The translations under genes were made by a program, and so were the position numbers. From contig NZ_HG315671.1 in the NCBI RefSeq assembly GCF_000723205.1, forward strand, positions 2,639,351-2,703,350: DNA of 64,000 nt, read 5' to 3'. Shown here one piece after another: positions 9,108 to 17,487 of this stretch (the first letter of the stretch is position 1; each line of letters opens with the position of its first letter). Under the pieces are notes generated by a model. The model was not told the DNA's origin. It did no database searches and saw only the letters and a list, made by a program, of their open reading frames with translations. This DNA comes from Formosa agariphila KMM 3901. GTDB taxonomy: Bacteria; Bacteroidota; Bacteroidia; Flavobacteriales; Flavobacteriaceae.

Positions 9108-12100
9108 TTAAAATGTTACGTTTAAACCAAGTGTAATCGTTCTAGGATTTGGGTAAGATCCGTCGTTGTATCCTTGAGCGATATTCCCAATACCATTTCG
9201 TCCGAAATTACTACCTTCAGGATCGATTAATCTGAAATCAGACCACAGTAATAAATTAGTTCCTGTTAAATACACTGTGGCATTTTTAACCCCATCCATT
9301 CCCATTTTATCTACTGGCATATTATAAGCTAATCTCACTGTTTTAAGTCGTATATGAGATCCGTCTTCAACATAAGCAGAGTTAGGCGGTGTTCCTGTTA
9401 CCGAATCTCCTCCTGCTCTTGGAATATCTGAAGTAGGGTTTTCTGGGGTCCAGCGATCTGCAACTTCTGCGAATTTTGTAAACTCACCACGATTAAAATA
9501 ATGATTTCGCATTCTTAAGTTGTAGACTTCGTTACCCTGAGTTCCTTGAAAATAAAACGAAAAATCAAGATTCTTATAACTTAAAGTATTTTCAAAACCG
9601 AAGATAAGATCTGGTAAAGGACTTCCTAAAACCACGGCATCGTCTGTAGAAATGATACCATCTCCATTTTCGTCATGATATTTTGCACCTCCTACAACCT
9701 GTGGATCTCTTAAACCAGAGGCATCAATTTCTTCTTGGCTTTTCCAAGTTCCTAAAAACTTTACTCCTGTAAATACAGGAACCGACTCTCCTACTATTAA
9801 ACGAGTATTACCTGATCCTAGGAGTTCGTCTACAACAAGATCGATAAAGTCTACGCCACCCAGATCTAAAATTTTATTTTTGTTTGATGACAACATTAAA
9901 GTTGATTTCCAATTAAAATTATCGGTACGAACATTGGTAGTATTTAAACTAAATTCCCATCCTTTATTTTCTAACGATCCTACATTTTGAAGCTGACTAT
10001 TAAATCCTGTTTGTTTAGGAATAGTAACATCTAACAGTAAATCGTTGGTTTTTTTATAGTAATAATTTAATTCGGCAAATACTCTTCCGTTAAACATAGA
10101 AGCTTCTAAAGCAATGTCTAGTGAATTTGTAGTTTCCCACGTTAGATTAGGATTAGAAGGTCTTCCTAAAGTTAAACCTGTTTGCTGAATTCCATTTAAA
10201 GTTGTATTCGCTTCTACTAATAATCCTTTAGTTCTGTAGGGATCGATTGCTTGGTTACCCGATTTACCATAACTCGCTCTTAATTTAAGTTCGCCAAAGG
10301 TTTCTTGGTTTTGCATAAAACCTTCTTCAGAGATTTTCCATGCGGCGGCTATAGATGGATAGAACTCATATTTATTATCGTCTGAAAATACCGAACTCCC
10401 ATCGGTTCTTCCTACTAGAGTAAGTAAGTATTTATCTTTATAAGCATAATTTAAACGGCCGAAAAACGATGCAATCTGAAACCCACTATAATCACTAGTT
10501 AGTATATTTCTAGTAGGATCGGAATTACTTAAGTTGTTAAATCCTGTTGCATCGTTAGTAATACCAAATGCTTCAGATTCTACAATTTCTGTAGACACCT
10601 TCTGAAAAGAGGCCCCTCCTAAAGCAGTTATTCTATGATTTTCTCCAATTTCAGATTGGTATTGTATGGTGTTTTCATTATTCCATCCTTTAGTATTTAC
10701 TGTTCTTACACTTGCATTTCCACCCTCACCTAGATATAATAGATTTGGACTTTGACTAGAGGTAAATCGATTTTGTTTAGAATTGTCAAAATCTGGACTA
10801 AAGGTTGAACGAATAATCCATTTTTCTGATGGACTATAATCGATGTAAAACGACCCTAAAAAATTATTTCTAAACGTTTCATTAGTATTTAAAGCCATGT
10901 TCGCTATAGGGTTAGACCAAGGCGATCCTACAACCTCATCGAAACCATTATAAGATCCATCTTCATTATAGATAGGTTGAGTAGGCAAGGTTGCAATAGC
11001 ATTTCCATATCCTACAAGTCCATTTTGTTGGTCGATATATGAATAGTTCACTCTAAACCCTGTTTTTAATTTGTCGCTTAACCTTATATCTAAATTAGAC
11101 CTAAAAATATACTTCTCTATACCTGAAGTTTTAACAATACCTTCTTGATTAAAATAATTTAAAGAGGTATAATAACTTACATTTTCGCTTGCACCGGTTA
11201 TAGATACATCTGCATTATAAATGGGTGCTGGTCCTAATAATAAATCGAACCAATCGTTATTTGGATACGTAGAAGGGTCGTTTGGAAAAGGAATCGCAGC
11301 TCCACGAAACGCAGCACTTTCATTGGTATACGCAATTTGTTCTGCCTGAGACAACATTTTAGGTAATTCTGGCACCATTTGCATACTTGTATAAATATTA
11401 GCACTAACCTCTGGTTTACTAGACCCTGCTCCTGTTCCAGTTTTTGTGGTTACTAACACTACACCATTTGCCCCTCTAGAACCATAAATAGCAATAGAAG
11501 ACGCATCTTTTAAAATCTCAATTGATTTAATATCATTACTATTAATATTATTTAAATTGAAATTAGTTCCTACCACAATACCATCAATAACCCATAATGG
11601 TTCATTGCTACCTGTTATAGAATTTCCTCCTCTAACCCTAATCACAGATGCCGCTCCTGGCGCTCCACTAGTTTGAGTGACTTGCACCCCGGCAGCTCTT
11701 CCTTGTAAAGCTTGATCTACTCTAGATACAGGGTTTACATTTACATCTTCGGCACTCACACTAGAAACAGATCCGGTTAAATCTGATTTTCTTTGTGTTC
11801 CATACCCAATTACTACCACTTCATCAAGCGTGTTATCTGCCTCTAGAGCAACATCTATTTGAGTATTGGTACCCACTGTAACTTCTTTATTAGCATAGCC
11901 CACATAAGAGAAAACAAGAACATCTGATGCCTGTGCTTCAATAGTATAATAGCCATCAAAATCGGTACTAGTTCCTTTAGTTGACCCTTTTATAATTACA
12001 GCTGCCCCTGGTAGTACTTGGCCCTCGGCTGAGACCGTACCAGAAATTATTTGAGCATGTAAAGACGAATAACAAAACATGAGAAGCATCACTACTAAAC

Positions 12101-12143
12101 AAGTTTTATTAAACCGACAAAACAATTTAATTTTAGAATTCAT
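9108..12143 (-). CDS. SusC-like TonB-dependent outer-membrane transporter
   Basis: Imports oligosaccharides across the outer membrane, powered by TonB. It has 1011 residues: a signal peptide ending SSLHAQ, then a carboxypeptidase-like regulatory domain (ISGTVSAEGQVLPGAAVIIKGS to about residue 110). The SusC signature TLDEVVVIGYGTQRKSDLTG and the plug (VIRVRGGNSITGSNEPLWVIDG, SIAIYGSRGANGVVLVTTK) follow, then a 22-strand barrel ending in an aromatic residue (LGLNVTF). It heads the unit SusC-SusD-GH3-binding protein-hydrolase-mutarotase. A box A copy lies 55 bp before the start and a strong terminator of the preceding unit lies about 170 bp before it, so it has its own promoter. It is distinct from the second SusC at 35062. 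Confidence 0.96.
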   Translation of the reverse strand: MNSKIKLFCRFNKTCLVVMLLMFCYSSLHAQIISGTVSAEGQVLPGAAVIIKGSTKGTSTDFDGYYTIEAQASDVLVFSYVGYANKEVTVGTNTQIDVALEADNTLDEVVVIGYGTQRKSDLTGSVSSVSAEDVNVNPVSRVDQALQGRAAGVQVTQTSGAPGAASVIRVRGGNSITGSNEPLWVIDGIVVGTNFNLNNINSNDIKSIEILKDASSIAIYGSRGANGVVLVTTKTGTGAGSSKPEVSANIYTSMQMVPELPKMLSQAEQIAYTNESAAFRGAAIPFPNDPSTYPNNDWFDLLLGPAPIYNADVSITGASENVSYYTSLNYFNQEGIVKTSGIEKYIFRSNLDIRLSDKLKTGFRVNYSYIDQQNGLVGYGNAIATLPTQPIYNEDGSYNGFDEVVGSPWSNPIANMALNTNETFRNNFLGSFYIDYSPSEKWIIRSTFSPDFDNSKQNRFTSSQSPNLLYLGEGGNASVRTVNTKGWNNENTIQYQSEIGENHRITALGGASFQKVSTEIVESEAFGITNDATGFNNLSNSDPTRNILTSDYSGFQIASFFGRLNYAYKDKYLLTLVGRTDGSSVFSDDNKYEFYPSIAAAWKISEEGFMQNQETFGELKLRASYGKSGNQAIDPYRTKGLLVEANTTLNGIQQTGLTLGRPSNPNLTWETTNSLDIALEASMFNGRVFAELNYYYKKTNDLLLDVTIPKQTGFNSQLQNVGSLENKGWEFSLNTTNVRTDNFNWKSTLMLSSNKNKILDLGGVDFIDLVVDELLGSGNTRLIVGESVPVFTGVKFLGTWKSQEEIDASGLRDPQVVGGAKYHDENGDGIISTDDAVVLGSPLPDLIFGFENTLSYKNLDFSFYFQGTQGNEVYNLRMRNHYFNRGEFTKFAEVADRWTPENPTSDIPRAGGDSVTGTPPNSAYVEDGSHIRLKTVRLAYNMPVDKMGMDGVKNATVYLTGTNLLLWSDFRLIDPEGSNFGRNGIGNIAQGYNDGSYPNPRTITLGLNVTF

Positions 12144-12197
12144 AGTTTTAATTGTATTAATTAGTTATCGTAAAGAAATACGTTCAGACTAACAATA

Positions 12198-12210
12198 CTA
12201 TCCTGTTTTA
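12198..12210 (-). promoter_or_regulatory. Box A (CTATCCTGTTTTA) before susC
   Basis: The exact 13-mer is shared with 17301 and 21121, with variants at 38265 and 2509. It is 55 bp upstream of the susC ATG. Read in the direction of transcription it is TAAAACAGGATAG, followed by TAGTATTG, a one-mismatch match to the Bacteroidetes -7 box TAnnTTTG. It may be a regulator site placed against the promoter. Confidence 0.55.
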
Positions 12211-12308
12211 CCCTGTTCAATAAAAATTATTCAACAATTACACCTTATAATTGATAATATATTATTTTTAACAACTTTAAACTCAGAACTATCAATACCA
12301 TAACTATT

Positions 12309-12340
12309 AAAAAAAATATCGAGAGTATTGACTCTCGATA
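12309..12340 (-). terminator. Rho-independent terminator after the GH43 gene
   Basis: TATCGAGAGT (12317-12326) pairs perfectly with ACTCTCGATA (12331-12340) across a 4-nt loop. Eight A residues on the plus strand (12309-12316) give a U-tract in the minus sense. It lies about 40 bp after the GH43 stop and separates the GH78/GH43 unit from the SusCD unit. Confidence 0.85.
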
Positions 12341-12379
12341 CTTTTCTTCCAAAACAAATTCTAATAAAGTATTAGTATT

Positions 12380-14170
12380 TTATTGATTAGCGGCCTTTGG
12401 CCCGTCATAATCATAGGTAAACCAATCAACATCAATATACCCTGCATCTTCTTTGTCGTTCCATGAGAAGAGCCCTAACCGGTCGCCAGTCCACTTTCCG
12501 AAAGCTATAGTAAACGTTGGCCCAAACCGTTTAAAATTTTTGCCATCAAAACTGTATTCATATATAGCTTGATTACTACGATTTGAAGTTCGGATATACA
12601 AATCGTTAACTGTTATTTCGGGTCCTACAGTTTTTTCTCCCATCGGTTCCATATAAAACAAATGTTTCTTTCCGTGTTCATCAACCTCAACACCCAATAA
12701 ATTAAATACCCCGCCATACCGAACAAACCCTGCCAATTGGTGTGGTTTCATTCCGGACACATCAAACTTAGCTACAGCAGTTCCTGTGGTGATGCCCATA
12801 ATACGCTGACTTAAAGTATTATTGGCTCTCCAAAAATCGGAATCGGAGCCATCATTGTTTGTCCACTCATTAATATTTGGTCCGTAGCCTTTCTCGTTTG
12901 GCAATACCTTACTAGCCTTTAAGCGTAACCACCCTGGACGCTCGGTTAACGACCAATGTGTATTTCTCGGATTATGATTCCACTCCCACTGAAATCCTAA
13001 TTTAGGTGATGAAAAATCGTCATCTGTTCGTGGTGCGGTAACAGGATAACCATCAATTGGTTTTTTATACGTCTTTACAGGTTCGCCAATACCATCGTTA
13101 TCTTCGTCTACACCAATAATAGGCCAACCGTCTACCCAAGTTACAGGTTCTAAACACTGTGGACGTCCTTGAAAAGGGATATCATCATTCTGAATGAGTT
13201 GATGCATATACCACCATGAATTATCTGGAGCCTGCATTAAAGCACCTTGACTTGCACTGCGGTTATTAAAGACGGTACCTTTTTCAAGGACGGTTTTAAC
13301 CTCATAAGGTCCATAAATACTTTCTTTTGAACGCAACACAATCTGTTTTCTATCGTTTTTAGGATTTTTAACGCCTGGTTTGGTCGACATATCTCCCATG
13401 GTCCATTGTGCTAAAAAGATATACCAAGTGCCATCAATTTTATAAATTTTAGCCGCTTCTGCTCCCATACCTGTATATACCAATTTTCCTTCATCAAGAA
13501 TTTTGGTGCCGTCCCAGCTCATTTCGTAAATTCTATTTTCATTCCCCTCAATAGTATTACTAGCCTCCTTTTGTTTCCCTGCTGTGTTAATTATTATATA
13601 AGCCTTATGCGTATCTTCATCCCAAAATACAGCCGGATCGTCTAATACTTCCGACTTTGGAAGCATCATAATAGGTTTACTCCATGGCCCTTTTATATCT
13701 TTAGAAGTAGCAACCATTAAACCATGCTGATAATCTATTTGATAGCAGTACCACGTACCTTCATGATAGGCTAAATCACCCGCCCAAGTACCAAAAGAAT
13801 AACCATTCATTCGATCCCAATTGTATTCTGGTGCCCAAGACAAACTATTAAACACATGCCCTACGTTTGTCCAGTTTACCATGTCCTTAGACTCTAAAAT
13901 GGGCATTCCAGGTGACATATGTTGTTTGGATGTAATCATATAATAGGTATCTCCCACTTGCTCAATATCAGAATCTGGATAATCGGCATTTAAAATGGGG
14001 TTTATATAAGTGCCATCACCTTGGTCTCCCCAGCTTCCTGTTTGCGCTTTGGCTATTTCTTTTGAAGGTGTCGCTTGTTTTTTTTCGGGCTCTGAATTGC
14101 AAGCTAAAAGGCTTAAAACTGAAATTAAAGTGAGTGCTCTACAAGCATTTAAATACATTATCTTTTTCAT
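12380..14170 (-). CDS. GH43 glycosidase lipoprotein (xylosidase type)
   Basis: Removes terminal beta-xylosyl (or alpha-L-arabinosyl) units. In ulvan the likely target is xylose. It has 596 residues with a lipoprotein signal (LSLLACNSEPE). The five-bladed propeller shows the GH43 triad in context: the base Asp in NADYPDSDIEQVGDTYY, the pKa-tuning Asp in LDDPAVFWDED and the acid Glu in GMGAEAAKIYKIDGTWY. A C-terminal beta-sandwich starting near DDFSSPKLGFQWEWNHNP is the xylosidase-type GH43_C2 domain. Its start abuts the stop of the upstream GH78 gene with no gap, implying translational coupling. A strong terminator follows. Confidence 0.9.
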   Translation of the reverse strand: MKKIMYLNACRALTLISVLSLLACNSEPEKKQATPSKEIAKAQTGSWGDQGDGTYINPILNADYPDSDIEQVGDTYYMITSKQHMSPGMPILESKDMVNWTNVGHVFNSLSWAPEYNWDRMNGYSFGTWAGDLAYHEGTWYCYQIDYQHGLMVATSKDIKGPWSKPIMMLPKSEVLDDPAVFWDEDTHKAYIIINTAGKQKEASNTIEGNENRIYEMSWDGTKILDEGKLVYTGMGAEAAKIYKIDGTWYIFLAQWTMGDMSTKPGVKNPKNDRKQIVLRSKESIYGPYEVKTVLEKGTVFNNRSASQGALMQAPDNSWWYMHQLIQNDDIPFQGRPQCLEPVTWVDGWPIIGVDEDNDGIGEPVKTYKKPIDGYPVTAPRTDDDFSSPKLGFQWEWNHNPRNTHWSLTERPGWLRLKASKVLPNEKGYGPNINEWTNNDGSDSDFWRANNTLSQRIMGITTGTAVAKFDVSGMKPHQLAGFVRYGGVFNLLGVEVDEHGKKHLFYMEPMGEKTVGPEITVNDLYIRTSNRSNQAIYEYSFDGKNFKRFGPTFTIAFGKWTGDRLGLFSWNDKEDAGYIDVDWFTYDYDGPKAANQ

Positions 14171-17029
14171 TTATCTTTTATTGTATAGAATTTTATACTT
14201 ACCAGAACCCAAAATGACATTTGAGCCCTGTAAGGTTACAGATTTAGTGTTTTTTTGTAAATTTTGAAATGTCTTTCCATTAATGATTAAAGATTCTAAT
14301 TCCGCTTGATTTAAAACTAAATTAGCTTCAGTGTTAAAAGGTATTTCTAAGGTCATCGATAATTTGCCTTCTTCAAAGCTCCAATCGTTTTTAATGTCCC
14401 CGTAAGGTGTTGGTACGCTAACTTTAGTTTGGGTAATTTGACTTGGAAATTCTGGGTTCACAATAAATTGCTTATATCCTGCTTCCTTTGTACTTGATTT
14501 AATGCCCCCTAAAGATTCGAAGAAGTAAGCCGAAAACCCACTGTGCATAGGGTGATTTAAAGAATTGGTTGGCCCTTCCATGGTTTCCCATTCAAATTGG
14601 CGTTCTGGCCATGTGGTAAAACCAGAGTTCATGATATAAGTTTGACTAGGAAAATCTGGCGTTGTTAAAATCCTATAAGCCAAATCGGCTTTTCCATATT
14701 TAGACAATACAGTATATATGTATCGGTTACCATGAATACCTGTAGAATGATGACCACCTTTAACTTCTACAATATCATACTCCAAACCATTTACCACGTT
14801 TTCGATTTCTTCCTCTGGAACCATACCAAATTGTAAAGCCTGAACTGTGGCGGTTTGACTTTGATACCACTTGAAATCCGTATTTGGAATTTCAACTAAA
14901 AAAGCTTTATTAAAGGCGTCTTTTAAGGCTTCTTTTTCGGCTTTCATTTCCGATTGAAATGCACCATCGTTATTCATTTTTGCAAAGGTTTCCATAATGC
15001 CTAATACATCATAGAAGTAAGCGTTAGCTGAAATTATTGGATCACATTCCATAGCTTCTGGGTTGGTTCTTCTATCCCAACGTGGCGGACACCAATCGCC
15101 CATACCATCTTGCATAATGCCATTTTCACCTTTAAAATTGAGGTAAAAGTTGGTTAAATCTTTCATTTCTGGGTAGTACTCATTTACGATAGCATCGTCG
15201 CCGTAATATAAATAGTTGTACCAAGGCAAATACATGGTGGCAACACCCCAATCTATTTTTGCGTAAGAAGAAGTACGTTTTCCTGGCGCAATCATGGTAG
15301 GCACTTGAAATTTTAGCTCCGGATTGTTATGCCCTTTAGTAGGGAGCATCTGTGTGCGGATATCTTCCATATACTTTTTATAGAAATCGTACATGTCGTA
15401 ATTATATAGTGCATATTCACAAAAAGCGTGGGCATCACCCAACCAACCACATTTTTCGCGATGCGGGCAATCTTCAGGAATACCATGAACATTATCAACA
15501 ATAGTCCATTTACTAATATTATGCATCTTGTTGAATAAATCATCGGAACACTCAAAGCTACCCGTTTCCTGAATATCGGTAGCGACCAAAACCGCCTTAA
15601 TCATATCTGCATCTGGTTTTGTAGAAACACCTTTAATCTTAGCATACCTAAATCCGTGATAACTGAATTTTGGTTCCCAAGATTCTTGACCATCTCCTTT
15701 GCAGATGTACTGATAAATTTGTGCCATCCCATTGGCGCCACCTCCTGTAGATCCTGGAAAAATGTCTCTACCGTTGGTTAATAATGCTTCGGTGGTGATG
15801 ACTTCAATTAACTGTCCTTCTTTTTCACTTACATTAAGTTTTACCCAACCAGCAATGTTTTGTCCGAAATCAACTATCCATTCTCCATCAGAACCCTTAA
15901 ATACATTTTGAGGCTCATAATCTTGTAGTTTTTTTATTGCTGGAATTTGTTGTGCACTTATGTTCTTTATTTCTGGAGCCGTTTCTTTGGCAAACCCCCA
16001 AGAACTATCATCATAATTAGTACTTGTCCAATCACCTAATTCAAATCTGGCATCATAAGTATCACCACCATAAATATTATTAAAAACAATAGGTCCTGTT
16101 GACTCCTTCCAAGTTTCATCTGAAAAAAACTCTGATTCAGTTCCATCTTTATATTTTAGCTTTAATAAAACCCGAACTGTTGGTGGTCCATACGCTAAAT
16201 CTCGATCTGATTCCGGATCATTTTTCCAAGAAATATTTTGTCCGTAAAACCCATTTCCCAATATAATTCCTAAGGCATTTTCACCAGAATTTAACTGTTC
16301 TGTAATGTCGTAATTCACATAATACGCTTGTTTATCGTAATTAGAAGGTGCAGGATCCAAGACATGATCACCCACTTTTTCTCCATTTAAAAAGAATTCG
16401 TAATAACCTAAACCACAAATGTAAACTTGTGCATTATCGACTTCCTTATTAAGGTTGATTTTATTTCTAAAATAACTAGCAGCAAAACCATCAACTTGGA
16501 TTGGTTGTTCCATACGTCCAGTCTTGTATTCTCGAAACCGATATTCTGAAGTTCTAGTATCATTAGTTAAAGTAATCCATTTAGCTTCTCCCCAATTACT
16601 TTCGTCCAGTAACCCCATTTGAAAATATTGTGGTTCCGACCAATTAGATTCTTGATTAGACTTATCCCAAACCTTAACTTTCCAATAATATCTAGTTGCT
16701 GCTTTTAACTCTTTTCCTTCATATTTTACAAAAGTTGATTTTGAACTTTCTACTTTATTAGAATTCCAAACATCTGCATGAGTTTCATCTAGTTTATCTA
16801 AACTTGAAGCCACTAATATATGATATGCAGATTGCGATTTACCAAATCCTTCAGCTTTTATAATCCATGAAAAAAGCGGGGATTCACTTTCAATTGCAAT
16901 GGGGTTACTTTTGGCATTAAGCAAAACCTTGTCAAAATCTAATGATGTTTGTAACTTTTGTTCCTCCTTACATGAGAAACAAAAAACGGCTAATAGTAAA
17001 AGGGAAAATAAAAGTTTATTGTATTTCAT
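14171..17029 (-). CDS. GH78 alpha-L-rhamnosidase lipoprotein
   Basis: Exo-acting alpha-L-rhamnosidase for ulvan oligosaccharides. It has 952 residues, full length for the family. Lipobox FSCKEEQK (Cys20) is followed by sandwich domains (PLFSWIIKAEGFGKSQSAYHI, YYWKVKVWDKSNQ, VDFGQNIAGWVKL). The catalytic alpha/alpha barrel carries DCPHREKCGWLGDAH at about residues 519-533. The DCPxRE core is conserved, but the following residues differ from the GH78 at the left edge, suggesting a different acceptor. It is transcribed after a 458-bp leader that resembles the leader of that other GH78, and runs straight into GH43. Confidence 0.94.
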   Translation of the reverse strand: MKYNKLLFSLLLLAVFCFSCKEEQKLQTSLDFDKVLLNAKSNPIAIESESPLFSWIIKAEGFGKSQSAYHILVASSLDKLDETHADVWNSNKVESSKSTFVKYEGKELKAATRYYWKVKVWDKSNQESNWSEPQYFQMGLLDESNWGEAKWITLTNDTRTSEYRFREYKTGRMEQPIQVDGFAASYFRNKINLNKEVDNAQVYICGLGYYEFFLNGEKVGDHVLDPAPSNYDKQAYYVNYDITEQLNSGENALGIILGNGFYGQNISWKNDPESDRDLAYGPPTVRVLLKLKYKDGTESEFFSDETWKESTGPIVFNNIYGGDTYDARFELGDWTSTNYDDSSWGFAKETAPEIKNISAQQIPAIKKLQDYEPQNVFKGSDGEWIVDFGQNIAGWVKLNVSEKEGQLIEVITTEALLTNGRDIFPGSTGGGANGMAQIYQYICKGDGQESWEPKFSYHGFRYAKIKGVSTKPDADMIKAVLVATDIQETGSFECSDDLFNKMHNISKWTIVDNVHGIPEDCPHREKCGWLGDAHAFCEYALYNYDMYDFYKKYMEDIRTQMLPTKGHNNPELKFQVPTMIAPGKRTSSYAKIDWGVATMYLPWYNYLYYGDDAIVNEYYPEMKDLTNFYLNFKGENGIMQDGMGDWCPPRWDRRTNPEAMECDPIISANAYFYDVLGIMETFAKMNNDGAFQSEMKAEKEALKDAFNKAFLVEIPNTDFKWYQSQTATVQALQFGMVPEEEIENVVNGLEYDIVEVKGGHHSTGIHGNRYIYTVLSKYGKADLAYRILTTPDFPSQTYIMNSGFTTWPERQFEWETMEGPTNSLNHPMHSGFSAYFFESLGGIKSSTKEAGYKQFIVNPEFPSQITQTKVSVPTPYGDIKNDWSFEEGKLSMTLEIPFNTEANLVLNQAELESLIINGKTFQNLQKNTKSVTLQGSNVILGSGKYKILYNKR

Positions 17030-17300
17030 CTTAATTTTGTGTGTTCTATAATTATCGTTAAACAGATAAGTGATTTAATTATGCATAATCTTTTACCATT
17101 TTTACATCTAAAACATATTGTTAATTTTATTTAAAAAGCGCATATAGTCATAATAGCTTCCATTGTAGGTAATAGGTTAAATTAATACCTCTCTTTGAGA
17201 ATAGCCATGTGAAGCAACGCAACAATTAAACAAAAGTTTTTTTGACATTTTATCTTGAACTCTTTGTATGTTTTAAAAATAAAATTATCCGTTTATATTT

Positions 17301-17313
17301 CTATCCTGTTTTA
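17301..17313 (-). promoter_or_regulatory. Box A (CTATCCTGTTTTA) before GH78
   Basis: An exact copy of the 13-mer, extended to 15 matching bases (through ACC) with the copy at 12198. It lies 272 bp before the GH78 ATG, much farther than the 55-87 bp seen before susC and PL28 genes. Confidence 0.55.
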
Positions 17314-17336
17314 CCGTGGTTAGCCATAAAACATCA

Positions 17337-17349
17337 TATAGCAAAGCAT
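17337..17349 (-). promoter_or_regulatory. Box B (TATAGCAAAGCAT), copy 2
   Basis: Identical to 2547-2559, and both are followed within about 25 bp by TTGAAAC on the plus strand. It sits 36 bp beyond box A. Confidence 0.45.
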
Positions 17350-17487
17350 TATAAAAGGACAAAAATTGAAACGTTTTAAACAATAACATCTAGTTTTTGG
17401 AGAAAATGATATAGTTATAAAAATTAATTAAATGAATAGGTTATTAAGGATAATTAACGTTCACTAACAACTAGTCTAAATTAGATA

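Larger units (their letters stand above)
17030..17487. other. 458-bp gene-free leader of the second GH78 gene
   Basis: No plausible ORF is seen. It contains box A at 17301-17313 and box B at 17337-17349, in the same layout as before the left-edge GH78. The remaining sequence is AT-rich and does not align obviously with the other leader, so only the two boxes and their distance to the start codon are kept. A folded RNA leader is possible, but no clear riboswitch class was recognised. Confidence 0.55.

Noticed and set aside
15313-15555. An 80-residue minus-strand frame within the GH78 gene
   Set aside because: It lies wholly inside the well-supported GH78 coding sequence in another frame and has no family resemblance.
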